64,000 nucleotides of DNA from Cyclina sinensis (GCA_012932295.1 JAAONU010000019.1:18857908-18921907), one strand, 5' to 3'; positions 25,725 to 38,652 are shown, numbered from the stretch's first letter. Made by a program: numbers and translations. Notes: generated by a model not told the origin, from the letters alone.

Positions 25725-25944
25725 AACATTGTACAATATAAAAAACGAATGTCCAGTAATTCCCTATTATAGTGGCCTTTTTGATCATTTTAAGGGTTAT
25801 TTCAGTATATGAAAATCAAAGCAAATTCAAGCAAATGACCATCTTTTAATAAAAATCACTGACATTTCAGACACAATTTCATCATCAGAACCTTAATTTA
25901 CATATACAACTCACATTAATAAAAAAAAATTATTATACATGTAA

Positions 25945-25948
<4 letters not shown>

Positions 25949-25986
<38 letters not shown>
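25949..25986. repeat. (TA)n microsatellite
   Basis: About 19 TA dinucleotides, between the SINE half and the satellite. Confidence 0.97.
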
Positions 25987-25988
<2 letters not shown>

Positions 25989-26024
25989 TACACTGTTTGT
26001 CAGCATAACTCAATCCGCTACCAC

Positions 26025-29000
26025 TTTAGATGTTACGGAACCAAACATTTTGTAAAATTTATATTTAATATATTTATATGTAATAAATACTGGACTGCCA
26101 AAAGTTTAAGCAGGTTTTCATGGAAGATGTTACGGCACCGAACATTTTGCAAAATTGAATAAAAAATGATTGAATAACACTGAACAGCCAAAATCATTGA
26201 TGAATGTTTTCACTGACGATGTTACGGCACCGAACATTTTGTAAAATTGAAAATAAAACTGATTTAATAACACTGAACAGCCAAAAGCATTAATGAATGT
26301 TTTCACTGAAGATGTTACGGCACCGAACATTTTGTAAAATTGAAAATAAAACTGATTTAATAACACTGAACAGCCAAAAGCATTAATGAATGTTTTCACT
26401 GAAGATGTTACGGCACCGAACATTTTGTAAAATTGAAAATAAAACTGATTTAATAACACTGAACAGCCAAAAGCATTAATGAATGTTTTCACTGAAGATG
26501 TTACGGCACCGAACATTTTGTAAAATTCAAAATAAAACTGATTTAATAACACTGAACAGCCAAAAGCATTAATGAATGTTTTCACTGAAGATGTTACGTC
26601 ACCGAACATTTTGCAAAATTGAAAATAAAACTGATTTAAGAACACTGAACAGCCAAAAGCATTGATGAATTTTTCACTGAAGATGTTACGTCACCGAACA
26701 TTTTGCAAAAATGAAAATAAAACTGATTTAATAACACTGAACAGCCAAAAGCATTAATGAATGTTTTCACTGAAGATGTTACGTCACCGAACATTTTGTT
26801 AAATTGAAAATAAAACTAATTTAATAACACTGAACAGCCAAAAGCATTAATGAATGTTTTCACTGAAGATGTTACGTCACCGAACATTTTGTTAAATTGA
26901 AAATAAAACTGATTTAAGAACACTGAACAGCCAAAAGCATTAATGAATGTTTTCACTGAAGATGTTACGTCACCGAACATTTTGCAAAAATGAAAATAAA
27001 ACTGATTTAATAACACTGAAAAGCCAAAAGCATTAATGAATCTTTTCACTGAAGATGTTACGGCACCGAACATTTTGTAAAATTGAAAATAAAACTGATT
27101 TAAGAACACTGAACAGCCAAAAGCATTAATGAATGTTTTCACTGAAGATGTTACGTCACCGAACATTTTGTAAAATTGAAAATAAAACTGATTTAATAAC
27201 ACTGAACAGCCAAAAGCATTAATGAATGTTTTCACTGAAGATGTTACGTCACCGAACATTTTGTTAAATTGAAAATAAAACTGATTTAAGAACACTGAAC
27301 AGCCAAAAGCATTAATGAATGTTTTCACTGAAGATGTTACGTCACCGAACATTTTGCAAAAATGAAAAAAAAACTGATTTAATAACACTGAACAGCCAAA
27401 AGCATTAATGAATGTTTTCATTGAAGAAGTTATGTCACCGAACATTTTGCAAAAATGAAAATAAAACTGATTTAATAACACTGAACAGCCAAAAGCATTA
27501 ATGAATGTTTTCACTGAAGATGTTACGTCACCGAACATTTTGTAAAATTGAAAATAAAACTGATTTAAGAACACTGAACAGCCAAAAGCATTAATGAATG
27601 TTTTCACTGAAGATGTTACGTCACCGAACATTTTGTAAAATTGAAAATAAAACTGATTTAATAACACTGAACAGCCAAAAGCATTAATGAATGTTTTCAC
27701 TGAAGATGTTACGGCACCGAACATTTTGTAAAATTCAAAATAAAACTGATTTAATAACACTGAACAGCCAAAAGCATTAATGAATGTTTTCACTGAAGAT
27801 GTTACGTCACCGAACATTTTGTAAAATTGAAAATAAAACTGATTTAAGAACACTGAACAGCCAAAAGCATTGATGAATTTTTCACTGAAGATGTTACGTC
27901 ACCGAACATTTTGCAAAAATGAAAATAAAACTGATTTAATAACACTGAACAGCCAAAAGCATTAATGAATGTTTTCACTGAAGATGTTACGTCACCGAAC
28001 ATTTTGTTAAATTAAAAATAAAACTAATTTAATAACACTGAACAGCCAAAAGCATTAATGAATGTTTTCACTGAAGATGTTACGTCACCGAACATTTTGT
28101 TAAATTGAAAATAAAACTGATTTAAGAACACTGAACAGCCAAAAGCATTAATGAATGTTTTCACTGAAGATGTTACGTCACCGAACATTTTGCAAAAATG
28201 AAAATAAAACTGATTTAATAACACTGAAAAGCCAAAAGCATTAATGAATCTTTTCACTGAAGATGTTACGGCACCGAACATTTTGTAAAATTGAAAATAA
28301 AACTGATTTAAGAACACTGAACAGCCAAAAGCATTAATGAATGTTTTCACTGAAGATGTTACGTCACCGAACATTTTGTAAAATTGAAAATAAAACTGAT
28401 TTAATAACACTGAACAGCCAAAAGCATTAATGAATGTTTTCACTGAAGATGTTACGTCACCGAACATTTTGTTAAATTGAAAATAAAACTGATTTAAGAA
28501 CACTGAACAGCCAAAAGCATTAATGAATGTTTTCACTGAAGATGTTACGTCACCGAACATTTTGCAAAAATGAAAAAAAAAACTGATTTAATAACACTGA
28601 ACAGCCAAAAGCATTAATGAATGTTTTCATTGAAGATGTTATGTCACCGAACATTTTGCAAAAATGAAAATAAAACTGATTTAATAACACTGAACAGCCA
28701 AAAGCATTAATGAATGTTTTCACTGAAGATGTTACGTCACCGAACATTTTGTAAAATTGAAAATAAAACTGATTTAAGAACACTGAACAGCCAAAAGCAT
28801 TAATGAATGTTTTCACTGAAGATGTTACGTCACCGAACATTTTGTAAAATTGAAAATAAAACTGATTTAATAACACTGAACAGCCAAAAGCATTAATGAA
28901 TGTTTTCACTGAAAAAGTTACATCACCGAACATTTTGCAAAAATGAAAATAAAACTGATTTAATAACACTGAACAACCAAAAGCATTAATGAATGTTTTC

Positions 29001-30524
29001 ACTGAAGATGTTACGTCACCGAACATTTTGTAAAATTGAAAATAAAACTTATTTAATAACACTGAACAGCCAAAAGCATTAATGAATGTTTTCACTGAAG
29101 ATGTTACGTCACCGAACATTTTGTAAAAATGAAAATAAAACTTATTTAATAACACTGAATAGCCAAAAGCATTAATGAATGTTTTCACTGAAGATGTTAC
29201 GTCACCGAACATTTTGTAAAATTGAAAATAAAACTGATTTAATAACACTGAACAGCCAAAAGCATTAATGAATGTTTTCACTGAAGATGTTACGTCACCG
29301 AACATTTTGTAAAATTGAAAATAAAACTGATTTAATAACACTGAACAGCCAAAAGCATTAATGAATGTTTTCACTGAAGATGTTACGTCACCGAACATTT
29401 TGTTAAATTGAAAATAAAACTGATTTAAGAACACTGAACAGCCAAAAGCATTAATGAATGTTTTCACTGAAGATGTTACGTCACCGAACATTTTGCAAAA
29501 ATGAAAAAAAAACTGATTTAATAACACTGAACAGCCAAAAGCATTAATGAATGTTTTCATTGAAGATGTTATGTCACCGAACATTTTGCAAAAATGAAAA
29601 TAAAACTGATTTAATAACACTGAACAGCCAAAAGCATTAATGAATGTTTTCACTGAAGATGTTACGTCACCGAACATTTTGTAAAATTGAAAATAAAACT
29701 GATTTAAGAACACTGAACAGCCAAAAGCATTAATGAATGTTTTCACTGAAGATGTTACGTCACCGAACATTTTGTAAAATTGAAAATAAAACTGATTTAA
29801 TAACACTGAACAGCCAAAAGCATTAATGAATGTTTTCACTGAAAAAGTTACATCACCGAACATTTTGCAAAAATGAAAATAAAACTGATTTAATAACACT
29901 GAACAACCAAAAGCATTAATGAATGTTTTCACTGAAGATGTTACGTCACCGAACATTTTGTAAAATTGAAAATAAAACTTATTTAATAACACTGAACAGC
30001 CAAAAGCATTAATGAATGTTTTCACTGAAGATGTTACGTCACCGAACATTTTGTAAAAATGAAAATAAAACTTATTTAATAACACTGAATAGCCAAAAGC
30101 ATTAATGAATGTTTTCACTAAAGATGTTACGTCACCGAACATTTTGTAAAATTGAAAATAAAACTGATTTAATAACACTGAACAGCCAAAAGCATTAATG
30201 AATGTTTTCACTGAAGATGTTACGTCACCGAACATTTTGTAAAATTGAAAATAAAATTGATTTAATAACACTGAACAGCCAAAAGCATTAATGAATGCTT
30301 TCACTGAAGATGTTACGTCACCGAACATTTTGTAAAATTGAAAATAAAACTGATTTAATAACACTGAACAGCCAAAAGCATTAATGAATGTTTTCACTGA
30401 AGATGTTACGTCACCGAACATTTTGTAAAATTGAAAATAAAACTGATTTAATAACACTGAACAGCCAAAAGCATTAATGAATGTTTTCACTGAAGATGTT
30501 ACGGCACCGAACATTTTGCAAAAA
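26025..30524. repeat. 93-bp satellite array, about 48 units
   Basis: Unit marked by 'gaacagccaaaagcattaat', 'gatgttacgtcaccgaacat' and 'aaaataaaactgattt'. Copies are highly alike. The first (26025-26160) is the most diverged. Because 93 is 31 codons and one minus-strand frame of the unit has no stop, frames of up to 654 codons arise (28550-30514, 26816-27853, 28024-28560, 26130-26645). Unit variants (GTC/GGC, TGTT/TGTA/TGCA, single-base deletions near 26668 and 27878) are mostly non-synonymous in that frame or break it, so I treat it as non-coding. Marker variants repeat at 1208-1209 bp and at exactly 930 bp, showing higher-order units of 13 and 10 monomers. Confidence 0.97.
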
Positions 30525-30614
30525 TGCGCTTAGATCGGAGTTCGAATCCCACTCTGGGTTGTGTATTCTTAGATGAATTGCATATTTCTGTTGCGGACTT
30601 CTTTGTTCGTAAGA
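30525..30614 (+). mobile_element. 3' half of the split SINE
   Basis: 'tgcgcttagatcggagttcg' continues into 'aatcccactctgggttgtg' (B box 'gttcgaatccc') and 'gcggacttctttgttcgtaag', matching the downstream part of the copy at 30761-30946. With 25628-25724 it rebuilds one SINE split by about 4.8 kb. Confidence 0.8.
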
Positions 30615-30760
30615 TAGGGGCTCGTCAGGGTTGACATCTCCTGGACTTAGTCATTAAATTTAAATAAAAAAAGAATATTTCAAGATTTCTGTCTGATATT
30701 CTGATAATAAAATAAACAATACCATTCGTCTTCATAAATGATGACTTTCTCAAGAGGGGA
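30615..30760. other. spacer between two SINE copies
   Basis: No feature seen beyond AT-rich sequence. Confidence 0.4.
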
Positions 30761-30946
30761 TGTGTTACGGTCTAGTGCATACCTTCCTTTAGTTGTATAA
30801 TTACGACCTCTGACAACTGCGCCAGTGAATCGATTCTTTGGCTCAGTGGTTAGAGTGTTGCCCTTCGATGCGTTAAGATCGGAGTTCTGGGTTGTGTATT
30901 CTAAGATGCATTGCATCTTTCTGTAGCGGACTTCCTTGTTCGTAAG
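30761..30946 (+). mobile_element. SINE copy lacking its B box
   Basis: Near-full-length copy of the same family: 'gcataccttcctttagttgt', A box 'tggctcagtggttagag', then 'aagatcggagttctgggttg'. Compared with 30525-30614 it has lost about 11 bp ('cgaatcccact'), which removes the B box. It ends 'cttccttgttcgtaag'. Confidence 0.75.
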
Positions 30947-31254
30947 AAATCATACAACATATCTAACTATATATTTATTTGCATTTTTTTGAAAGAAGGC
31001 TGTTATTAAACATTTGCCAAAAAAATAGTTCCAAATACAAGGTCAAAATCTATCGTAAATCCGCAAAAAATAGACTTACTATTGAAACAGAAGAATGTTG
31101 CGTATACCAATTTTAAAGTGGGACTGAATTTAAGTAATTAATTCGTAATATGAAGTAAGTGCGTACTTTTTGTTGGCCATATATTACTGCGTAATATAAA
31201 AATAATATGTAATTGTTGTATTTTATTGTAAAAAAACGTATTTCATGTGATAAA

Positions 31255-34200
31255 CAAGAAGCGCCGCAATGCGACGAAAACCAGATTTTCAATGACCAAG
31301 TATTGATGTGACAGGAATTAGGAAGAAATATGGCAGTGAAGTAAAAATGATGCCGTTATTTTGGTACCAACACAGAAAGTTCGTTTCAATAGTTCAAAAT
31401 AAAAATAAATCAGATACCTGAGTAGCAATGCAAGGCTGTATTTTCATGTAAGCTACACACATGCCAAGTTGAGTATCAATAGGTCAAAGTGTGCTGAAGT
31501 TATTGAGTAGAAGCTGAAAATTCTATTGTAAGCAATTGACCTTGACCTTGCTCCCAGATATCTAAGTAGCAATCCCAAGCTGCCTCTTGATATAAGCTAC
31601 CCATACACCAAGTTTGGGGTCAATAGGTCAAAACAAACTCTAGTTATTGAGCCGAAACTGAATTTCTATTTTTAGCAACAGTGACCATGACCTTAATCAC
31701 AGACACCTGGGTAGCAATCCCAAGCTCCCCCTTGATATAAGCTACCCATACACCAAGTTTGGCGTCAATAGGCAAAAGCAAACTCAAGTTATTGAGCAGA
31801 AACTGAATTTCTTTTTCTTAGCAACAGTGACCTTGACCTTGATCATAGACACCTGGGTAGCAATCCCAAGCTGCCTCTTGATATAAGCTACCCATACACC
31901 AAGTTCCAAAGCAAACTCAAGTTATTGAGCGGAAACTGAATTTCTATTTTTAGCAACAGTGACCTTGATCTTAATCACAGACACCAGGGTAGTAATCCCA
32001 AGCTCTCTCTTGATATAAGCTACCCATACACCAAGCTTTGTGTCAATAGGCAAAAGCAAACTCAAGTATTTAAGCCGAAACTGATTTCTATTTTTTAGCA
32101 ACAGTGACCTTGACCTTTACAACAGACATCTGGGTAGCAATCCCAAGCTGCCTCTTGAAATAAGCTACCAATATACCAAGTTTGGGGTCAATAGGCCAAA
32201 GCAAACTCAAGTTTATGAGCCGAAACTGATTTCTATTTTTAGCAACAGTGACCTTGACCTTTACCACAGACATCTGGGTAGCAATCCCAAGCTGCCACTT
32301 GAAATAAGCTACCCATATACCAAGTTTGGGGTCAAAAGGCCAAAGCAAACTCAAGTTTTTTGAGCCGAAACTGAATTTCTATTTTTAGCAACAGTGACCT
32401 TGACCTTAAACACAGACATATGGATAGCAATGCCAAGCTGCCCCTTGATATAAGCTACCCACATATCAAGTTTGGTGTCAATAGGCCAAAGCAAACTCAA
32501 GTTATTGAGCGGAAACTGAATTTCTATTTTTAGCAACAGTGACCATGACCTTAATCACAGACACCTGGGTAGCAATCCCAAGCTGCCTCTTGATATAAGC
32601 TACCCATATACCAAGTTTGGGTCAATAGGTCTAAGCACACTCAAGTTATTATGTGGAGACTGAATTTCTATTTTTAGCAACAATGACATTTACCCTGATC
32701 ACAGACATCTGGGTAGCAATCCCGAGTAGCGTCTTGAAATAAGCTACCCACACACCAAATTTGCTGTCAAGAGGTCACAGCTAACTCAAGTTATTATGTG
32801 GAAACTGAATTTCTATTTTTAGCAACAGTGACCTTGACCTTGATCATAGACACCTGGGTAGCAATGCCAAGCTGCCTCTTGATATAAGCTACCCATACAC
32901 CAAGCTTGTTGTCAATAGGCCAAAGCAAACTCAAGTTATTGAGCAGAAACTGAATTTCTTTTTTTTAGCAACAGTGACCTTGACCTTGATCATAGACATC
33001 TGGGTAGCAATCCCAAGCTGCCTCTTGATATAAGCTACCCACACACCAAGTTCCAAAGCAAACTCAAGTTATTGAGCGGAAACTGAATTTCTATTTTTTA
33101 GCAACAGTGTCCTTGATCTTAATCACAGACACCTGGGTAATAATCCCAAGCTCCCTCTTGATATAAGCTACCCATACACCAAGCTTTGTGTAAATAGGCA
33201 AAAGCAAACTCAAGTATCTAAGCCGAAACTGATTTCTATTTTTAGCAACAGTGACCTTGACCTTTACCACAGACATCTGGGTAGCAATCCCAAGCTGCCT
33301 CTTGAAATAAGCTACCCATATACCAAGTTTGGGGTCAATAGGCCAAAGCAAACTCAAGTTTTTGAGCCGAAACTGATTTCTATTTTTAGCAACAGTGACC
33401 TTGACCTTTACCACAGACATCTGGGTAGCAATCCCAAGCTGCCACTTGAAATAAGCTACCCATATACCAAGTTTGGGGTCAAAAGGCCAAAGCAAACTCA
33501 AGTTTTTGAGCCGAAACTGAATTTCTATTTTTAGCAACAGTGACCTTGGCCTTGATCACAGACACCTGGATAGCAATGCCAAGCTGCCCTTTGATATAAG
33601 CTACCCACATACCAAGTTTGGTGTCAATAGGCCGAAGCAAACTCAAGTTATTGAGCGGAAACTGAATTTCTATTTTTAGCAACAGTGACCATGACCTTAA
33701 TCACAGACACCTGGGTAGCAATCCCAAGCTCCCCCTTGATATAAGCTACCCATACACCAAGTTTGGGGTCAATAGGTCAAAGCAAACTCAAGTTTTTTAG
33801 CGGAAACTGATTTCTATTTTTAGCAACAGTGACCTTGGCCTTGATCACAGACACCTGGGTAGCAATCCCAAGCTGCCTCTTGATATAAGCTACCCATATA
33901 CCAAGTTTGGGTCAATAGGTCAAAGCAAACTCAAAGTATTGAGCCGAAACTGAATTTCTATTTTTAGGAACAGTGATCTTGACCTTGATCACAGACATCT
34001 TGGTAGCAATCCCGAGCTGTGTCTTGATATACGCTACCCATACACCAAGTTTGGGGTCAATAGGTCAAAGCAAACTCAAGTACTTGTTCCGAAACTGAAT
34101 TTCTATTTTTAGCAACAGTGACCTTGACCACAAACACCTGGGTAGCAATGCCAAGCTGCCTCTTAATATAAGCTACCTATACACCAAGTTTAGCGTCAAT

Positions 34201-34450
34201 AGATCAAAGCAAACTCAAGTTATTGAGCAGAAACTGAATTTCTATTTTTAGCAACAGTGACCTTGACTTTGATCACAGACACCTGTGTAGCAATGCCAAG
34301 CTGCCTCTTGATATAAGCTACCCACATACCAAGTTTGGCGTCAATAGGCCAAAGCAAACTCAAGTTATTGAGCGGAAACCAAAAGTTGACGCCCGCCCGC
34401 CGATTTCAGCATTACAATAACCAGTTTTCGTTGAAAACCTGGTTAAAAAT
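31255..34450 (+). mobile_element. 3.2-kb element built of ~20 core repeats of ~145 bp
   Basis: The left end 'gaaaaccagattttcaatga' (31278 on) and right end 'ttttcgttgaaaacctggtt' (34423-34444) are imperfect inverted repeats. Between them run about 20 units with 'ttattgagcggaaactgaat', 'agcaacagtgaccttgacct', 'cacctgggtagcaatcccaa' and 'ttgatataagctacccatac'. Before the right end lies 'gacgcccgcccgccgatttc'. The minus-strand frames up to 148 codons are open by virtue of the repeat and differ by indels between units. Terminal inverted repeats around tandem cores recall the pearl / Helentron-associated elements of oysters (inference). Confidence 0.8.
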
Positions 34451-35515
34451 CTGTAAAAATGAGCTTCACAGTTGCCATAAGAATATTTGTACATAAATTT
34501 ACAACAAGTCATTATTTACGCAGTACGTACAAAAGATGTAAAAGTTTATATGTACATAACAATAATGTGCACTATTTACACAATGTTTCATATGAACGAA
34601 ACAAAGTAAATAGTATTGTAGACATCAATTGATATAAGCAGTTAAAATGACCATGAAAATTAAAAAAAATACTATCTGCATTGGCGTGTATTCTTGAAAA
34701 GCAAGCTCCAATAAATACAGTCACTGTAAAAAAATCATTTCACTTGAATGAGCGAAGCAAAATTAGGTAACAAAATGTTTTTTGGTTTTTTTTCTGGCTC
34801 GGTCTTAAATTAAATATACTATAATTTTAAGGTATATATTCAATTATATCCATCATAGAAGTGAAAGAAGTCTCTCTCTTACTTTTATTTACATAATGTT
34901 TGAAATGTCACTATGTTTTCAGATATCCCTGGACCGCCAAGCACCCTTGATGTTTTAATAACTTAAATAAAGACAAAAGGTATAATATACAAGTTCAAAA
35001 GATAACTTCATCACTAGAAAAAATGAATGTACGTACTGAATTAAATAATCTACTTTCAAGAAGCAATATTCGTTTCAGATGTAGATTTCATTTATCAATA
35101 TCTAATCGCGATAAAGTCAGATTTAGATTCTAGAAATAGGTATTATATACCCCTTTTTATTCCAAAACAAACGTGCACTCACTCAACAGATTTCCCAACA
35201 ACTAATATCTCTGTGTTAACAAAAACTTAAAATATGATTATAGAAAACATGGTATGCAACCCTAACTAATGAATGTTCAAATTACCGTTGGATCTCAAAA
35301 GAGGTACAGACAGATAGACCATAACGGTCATAAACTCGGAGCTGCAAAGAATATGCTATCAATGTGCTACAAGTTTAGTTTCAGTTAAGTAGTTCATTCC
35401 TTAATTACCTTTATATAAGCACTGTCATTTTATAGTGCCTATTACACGATAGCTAAAACAAACAGTTATGCAAAGATGGCTATTTTACAAAATCTGTGAC
35501 AAATTTGTTACATTC
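34451..35515. other. no gene; 3' side of the minus-strand locus
   Basis: AT-rich. 'tttatt' near 35157 would be an AATAAA signal on the minus strand, about 360 nt downstream of the candidate stop at 35516, but such motifs are frequent in this composition. Confidence 0.3.
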
Positions 35516-35648
35516 TCATGTTTTTGAATCTATCTTTTCTATGTTTGACAGTGTATAAGTAGTTGGTGTGTGAAGCTGTAGTTTTTTAGTAACTGCCGGT
35601 AACTGTAGTAACGCAGGTAACCGCTTACTGAATAGTGCATCTTTTCTT
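35516..35648 (-). CDS. candidate terminal exon of the tyrosine-module gene
   Basis: Minus strand: acceptor 'ctgatatttcag' followed by an open frame of 43 codons ending in TGA (35518-35516). Entered in phase 2, as the exon at 37894-37962 requires, it stays open and encodes a basic, Leu-rich tail with one 'TYTLS' segment. There is no database-type evidence. An open frame of this length in such AT-rich DNA is mildly unlikely by chance. Low confidence because no homologous copy is seen. Confidence 0.3.
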
Positions 35649-37893
35649 CTGAAATATCAGAAATATAACTTCGTTAAAAGTAACTGACACTAGTCAGTAA
35701 AATATTTAAATAATAAATATGATATTTATCAGAATTCAAAAAAAAATTAACAATGATTTCTCAAAATATACAGCCGATAACCTTTGATTATTAGCAAAGT
35801 TATTTTGGTTGAATTAAATGCAAGTTCCTGAGAGGTCTTAAAGTTATATTTACATCATGCAATTTATTCGCGCACAGGGACCACAAGTCCTAGTGTGCAG
35901 TATAATTGCGTATTCGAGACAAAAAGTTTAAAATAGCCATTATTAGTTGACCTTACATTTAGGTGAGGAAGTGTGCATGGTGGTACATTATTATATATTG
36001 CCAACTGCATCAACACCCCCCCCCCCCACCCCCACCACCACCACCGTCCTCAAAGAATTATGTCAAATGTCTCAATGTTTATCATATAATGTTGTATCAT
36101 TGTTGTACCATAGATGGAATGATGTGTTTCTTTACACTTACCCTGCTAATCTTTTAGAATATACTAGTTGATTGCACTATGGGTATTAAAACATATTGAC
36201 GTAATAGTTAACGATACAGACACACACCTCTGTACACGGTTAATAACGGTTGTAAAGGCAAAAGAAAACGCCCACACAGTCTTTTACAAATTTGTACAAA
36301 AGATAAAATTTGCTATACAAAAGCCACTAGCGTAGTAATATTTGCATGATTGTCTAATTCATACACAACTTTGTAAATTTTAATTTTTCAATCAAGAAAT
36401 TTTAATTTCGGCATTTGCAATATATGTTTAAATGGTCAAATTACCTTTTTATCTGGCGTCTGCAGTCTGGGTCTTTTATATATATTGCTGGGCTCGCTGA
36501 AACAAGGGTAATTACGTGTCAGGTATTTAAATATATTGTTCATAAGAACTCTGCTGAATTGCAAATATTTCAATCAACGACGGGTTAAATTGTCTGAAGA
36601 AACAGACTAGGAAAACAAATTACAAAGATCTTAAGTGATCGTGATCTTAATTATGTAAATCATGTTCACGACAATCTATTTGGACTAAACAGCAAGAAAG
36701 AAACATTTCAAAAAGCGTTATAATTTATAATCACGTTTCAAAATGCGTCATTCATGATTAAAAATCAATTATTTCGAGTTTTAAAAGACGTCGTTACGTA
36801 TAATAGATAATATTTCGAGTTTAAAATGGTGTATGATGTTACGAGGAAAATAGCATAATTATGCATTTCGAAGTGCTTCATACTGCGTTATAGAGGCATA
36901 TAAACACCTTTTAAAATGTATATACAGCCTTTCAAAAAATACAAAAAACAGCTGTAATGCAAACAGTAATACTACATGTTTGTATTTTCGATTTTATGAA
37001 TAAATTTCTCTAACCGAATTTTATATTTTTTAAATTCTCATGCAAAATCGACCAGTTACGTTTACGAAAAATTAAGAAATCTAATTTGGTGTGTTATGAA
37101 TAGATCATAAATATATCTAATAAATATCACTATATGAAAGCGACAGTCTCCTTGTAACGAACGTACACTGATCTGGTATATAACGGGGAAATTGTACCTT
37201 ATATATATTGATTTTTTTTTGCAGGAAACAAATATATCCATTTAGTCTACATTTAAAAATGGCATGTTGTCTGATCTGAAAATATTTATGAAAATGCAGC
37301 ACTTTTTAGTTACTATTTCCAGTAGATATATACCGTTAAAGTTTTCCTGTTTGTGTAATTGAAACACTCAGGGGTCAGTCAGAAATGTCTTTAGAGAGAA
37401 TGGTTATAGATGCTTCCAATACTAAATAATGATGGCAAACAATCGGTATAACACATGGATCATATTGAAGGTCATCTCCACATAATACCAGGCCGAGGAA
37501 ATATTTGACGTGTAAACTTAAAGCCAGTCTGTTAGTGTTTGTCATATTCAATTCTGAACCCCCTTTTCCTACGCACAATTTGTCATTTCAATAACTACGA
37601 AAGGATAAGCCTTAATTCCGTCTATGCCATAGGTGAAATATGTTTGCACATTATGTCTTCTATTATCCCTTTGATGGCAAAACAGAAAACAGGTAGTAAG
37701 TGATATCGAACGCCGTCAGTCATAACACTATTTTGTTCTTTTAATCAGAAAATAAACAGTTTAAATCAATGAAAAAAATCGCTGTAAAAATTGCTAATTT
37801 TTTGTCTAGACCACTCAACGGCAAAAGTAAGATAACACATTTCAAAAAAAAAAGTGCTGATGAATTCTGACACTTATTAGTAGTATTACTTAC
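35649..37893. other. intron or intergenic; C-rich simple tract
   Basis: A C13-type run followed by CCA repeats lies at about 36013-36044. A possible 15-nt phase-2 microexon on the minus strand near 36450-36465 (acceptor 'gactgcag', donor 'gtaatt') is too short to support. Frames at 37117-37302 and 37375-37578 (-) have no splice support. Confidence 0.4.
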
Positions 37894-37962
37894 CCGTCCG
37901 ATGACATTTCTTCTAAAAAGTCAAGGTCGCATTGGTATATCTCCTGGCGATTTGTTTTGTTT
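37894..37962 (-). CDS. tyrosine-module exon, type Y, copy A
   Basis: 69-nt exon on the minus strand with acceptor 'ttctttcag' and donor 'gtaagtaata', phase 2-2, encoding 22 whole codons with 'EIYQCDLDFLEEM'. The end 'tttttagaagaaatgtcatc' aligns with the ends of copies B (40.1 kb) and C (43.4 kb), and the flanking intron sequence ('gtaagtttca...tttgtaaaagat') also matches, so it is a shortened copy. It keeps an acidic stretch and one tyrosine, but the YxxL/I motif seen in B and C is altered to Y-x3-L. The product of the gene is unrecognised. Confidence 0.6.
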
Positions 37963-38079
37963 CTGAAAGAAATAATATTTCGGATTTTACAGATGAAAAA
38001 TAACCAGATATGTAAGTTTCAGGAATCAAACTATCTAATTAGATCAAGATATAAAAAAAATAATTGTTCAATTTAATTT

Positions 38080-38216
38080 TGTAAAAGATATTAATTTGAT
38101 ATGTATATGTAAAATATATTAATGTGATATGTATATGTAAAAGATATCAATGTGATATGTATATGTAAAAGATATTAATGTGATAGGTATATGTAAAAGA
38201 TATTAATGTGATAGAT
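38080..38216. repeat. 28-bp minisatellite, five copies
   Basis: Unit 'gtaaaagatattaatgtgat' plus 'atgtatat'. It sits where copies B and C of the surrounding duplication have a single 'tttgtaaaagatattcatgt'-type segment, so it grew from that seed in copy A only. Confidence 0.9.
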
Positions 38217-38547
38217 ACTAATATCATTGAACTTGACTGATCATCTCTTATATTAAAGTCGCATTTATCAAAACCCCATTAGGTCTTTTTCGTTTTCGTT
38301 CAACGACTATGATCATACAAAACGCTTCCATGAGAATTTATTGACTTTATCTGTCAAGTTTGCACTTACCATTTCTCAAGTCCTCCATCTGCTTATACTG
38401 TTGCTATGTTATTTTTTTTTATTTATTTTAAAATTTCTGAACAGATTTAGAATGCATATTGATTATAGTAAGTTTTATACAGACTGAAAAGGCTAGTACT
38501 AATTTTAGTTGTATTTTTCAGGTAATACGGTTTTTTTACAATGTTCA

Positions 38548-38652
38548 GTGTTTACTAATCAAAGCAATTATCTTCAGGTTTATGTTTTATCAAGTTGCTG
38601 ATATCGGCCTGTTTCTAACTCATTATAGCTATACATGTTTGACTCAGCGTAA
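38548..38652 (-). pseudogene. decayed tyrosine-module exon, type X, copy A
   Basis: Homologous to the X exon at 44688-44765: the acceptor 'atttcag' is kept and the frame starts with 'YAESN', tyrosines in matching places, but an inserted segment of about 20 nt brings an in-frame stop. The donor site, 'gattagtaaac' instead of 'gagtaagtgaac', is lost. It is therefore probably skipped in the mature mRNA. Confidence 0.6.

Noticed and set aside
28550..30514. 654-codon minus-strand frame, and sister frames at 26130-28560
   Set aside because: Produced by a 93-bp satellite whose length is a multiple of three. Variants are not biased to synonymous sites and single-base deletions break it. No splice or promoter context.
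33091..33682. 148-codon and related minus-strand frames with LSLLWPIDPKLG-type repeats
   Set aside because: Direct reading of the ~145-bp core repeats; frames shift between units with indels.
36450..36465. 15-nt phase 2-2 microexon on the minus strand
   Set aside because: Splice-like borders can occur by chance at this length; no duplicate or other support.
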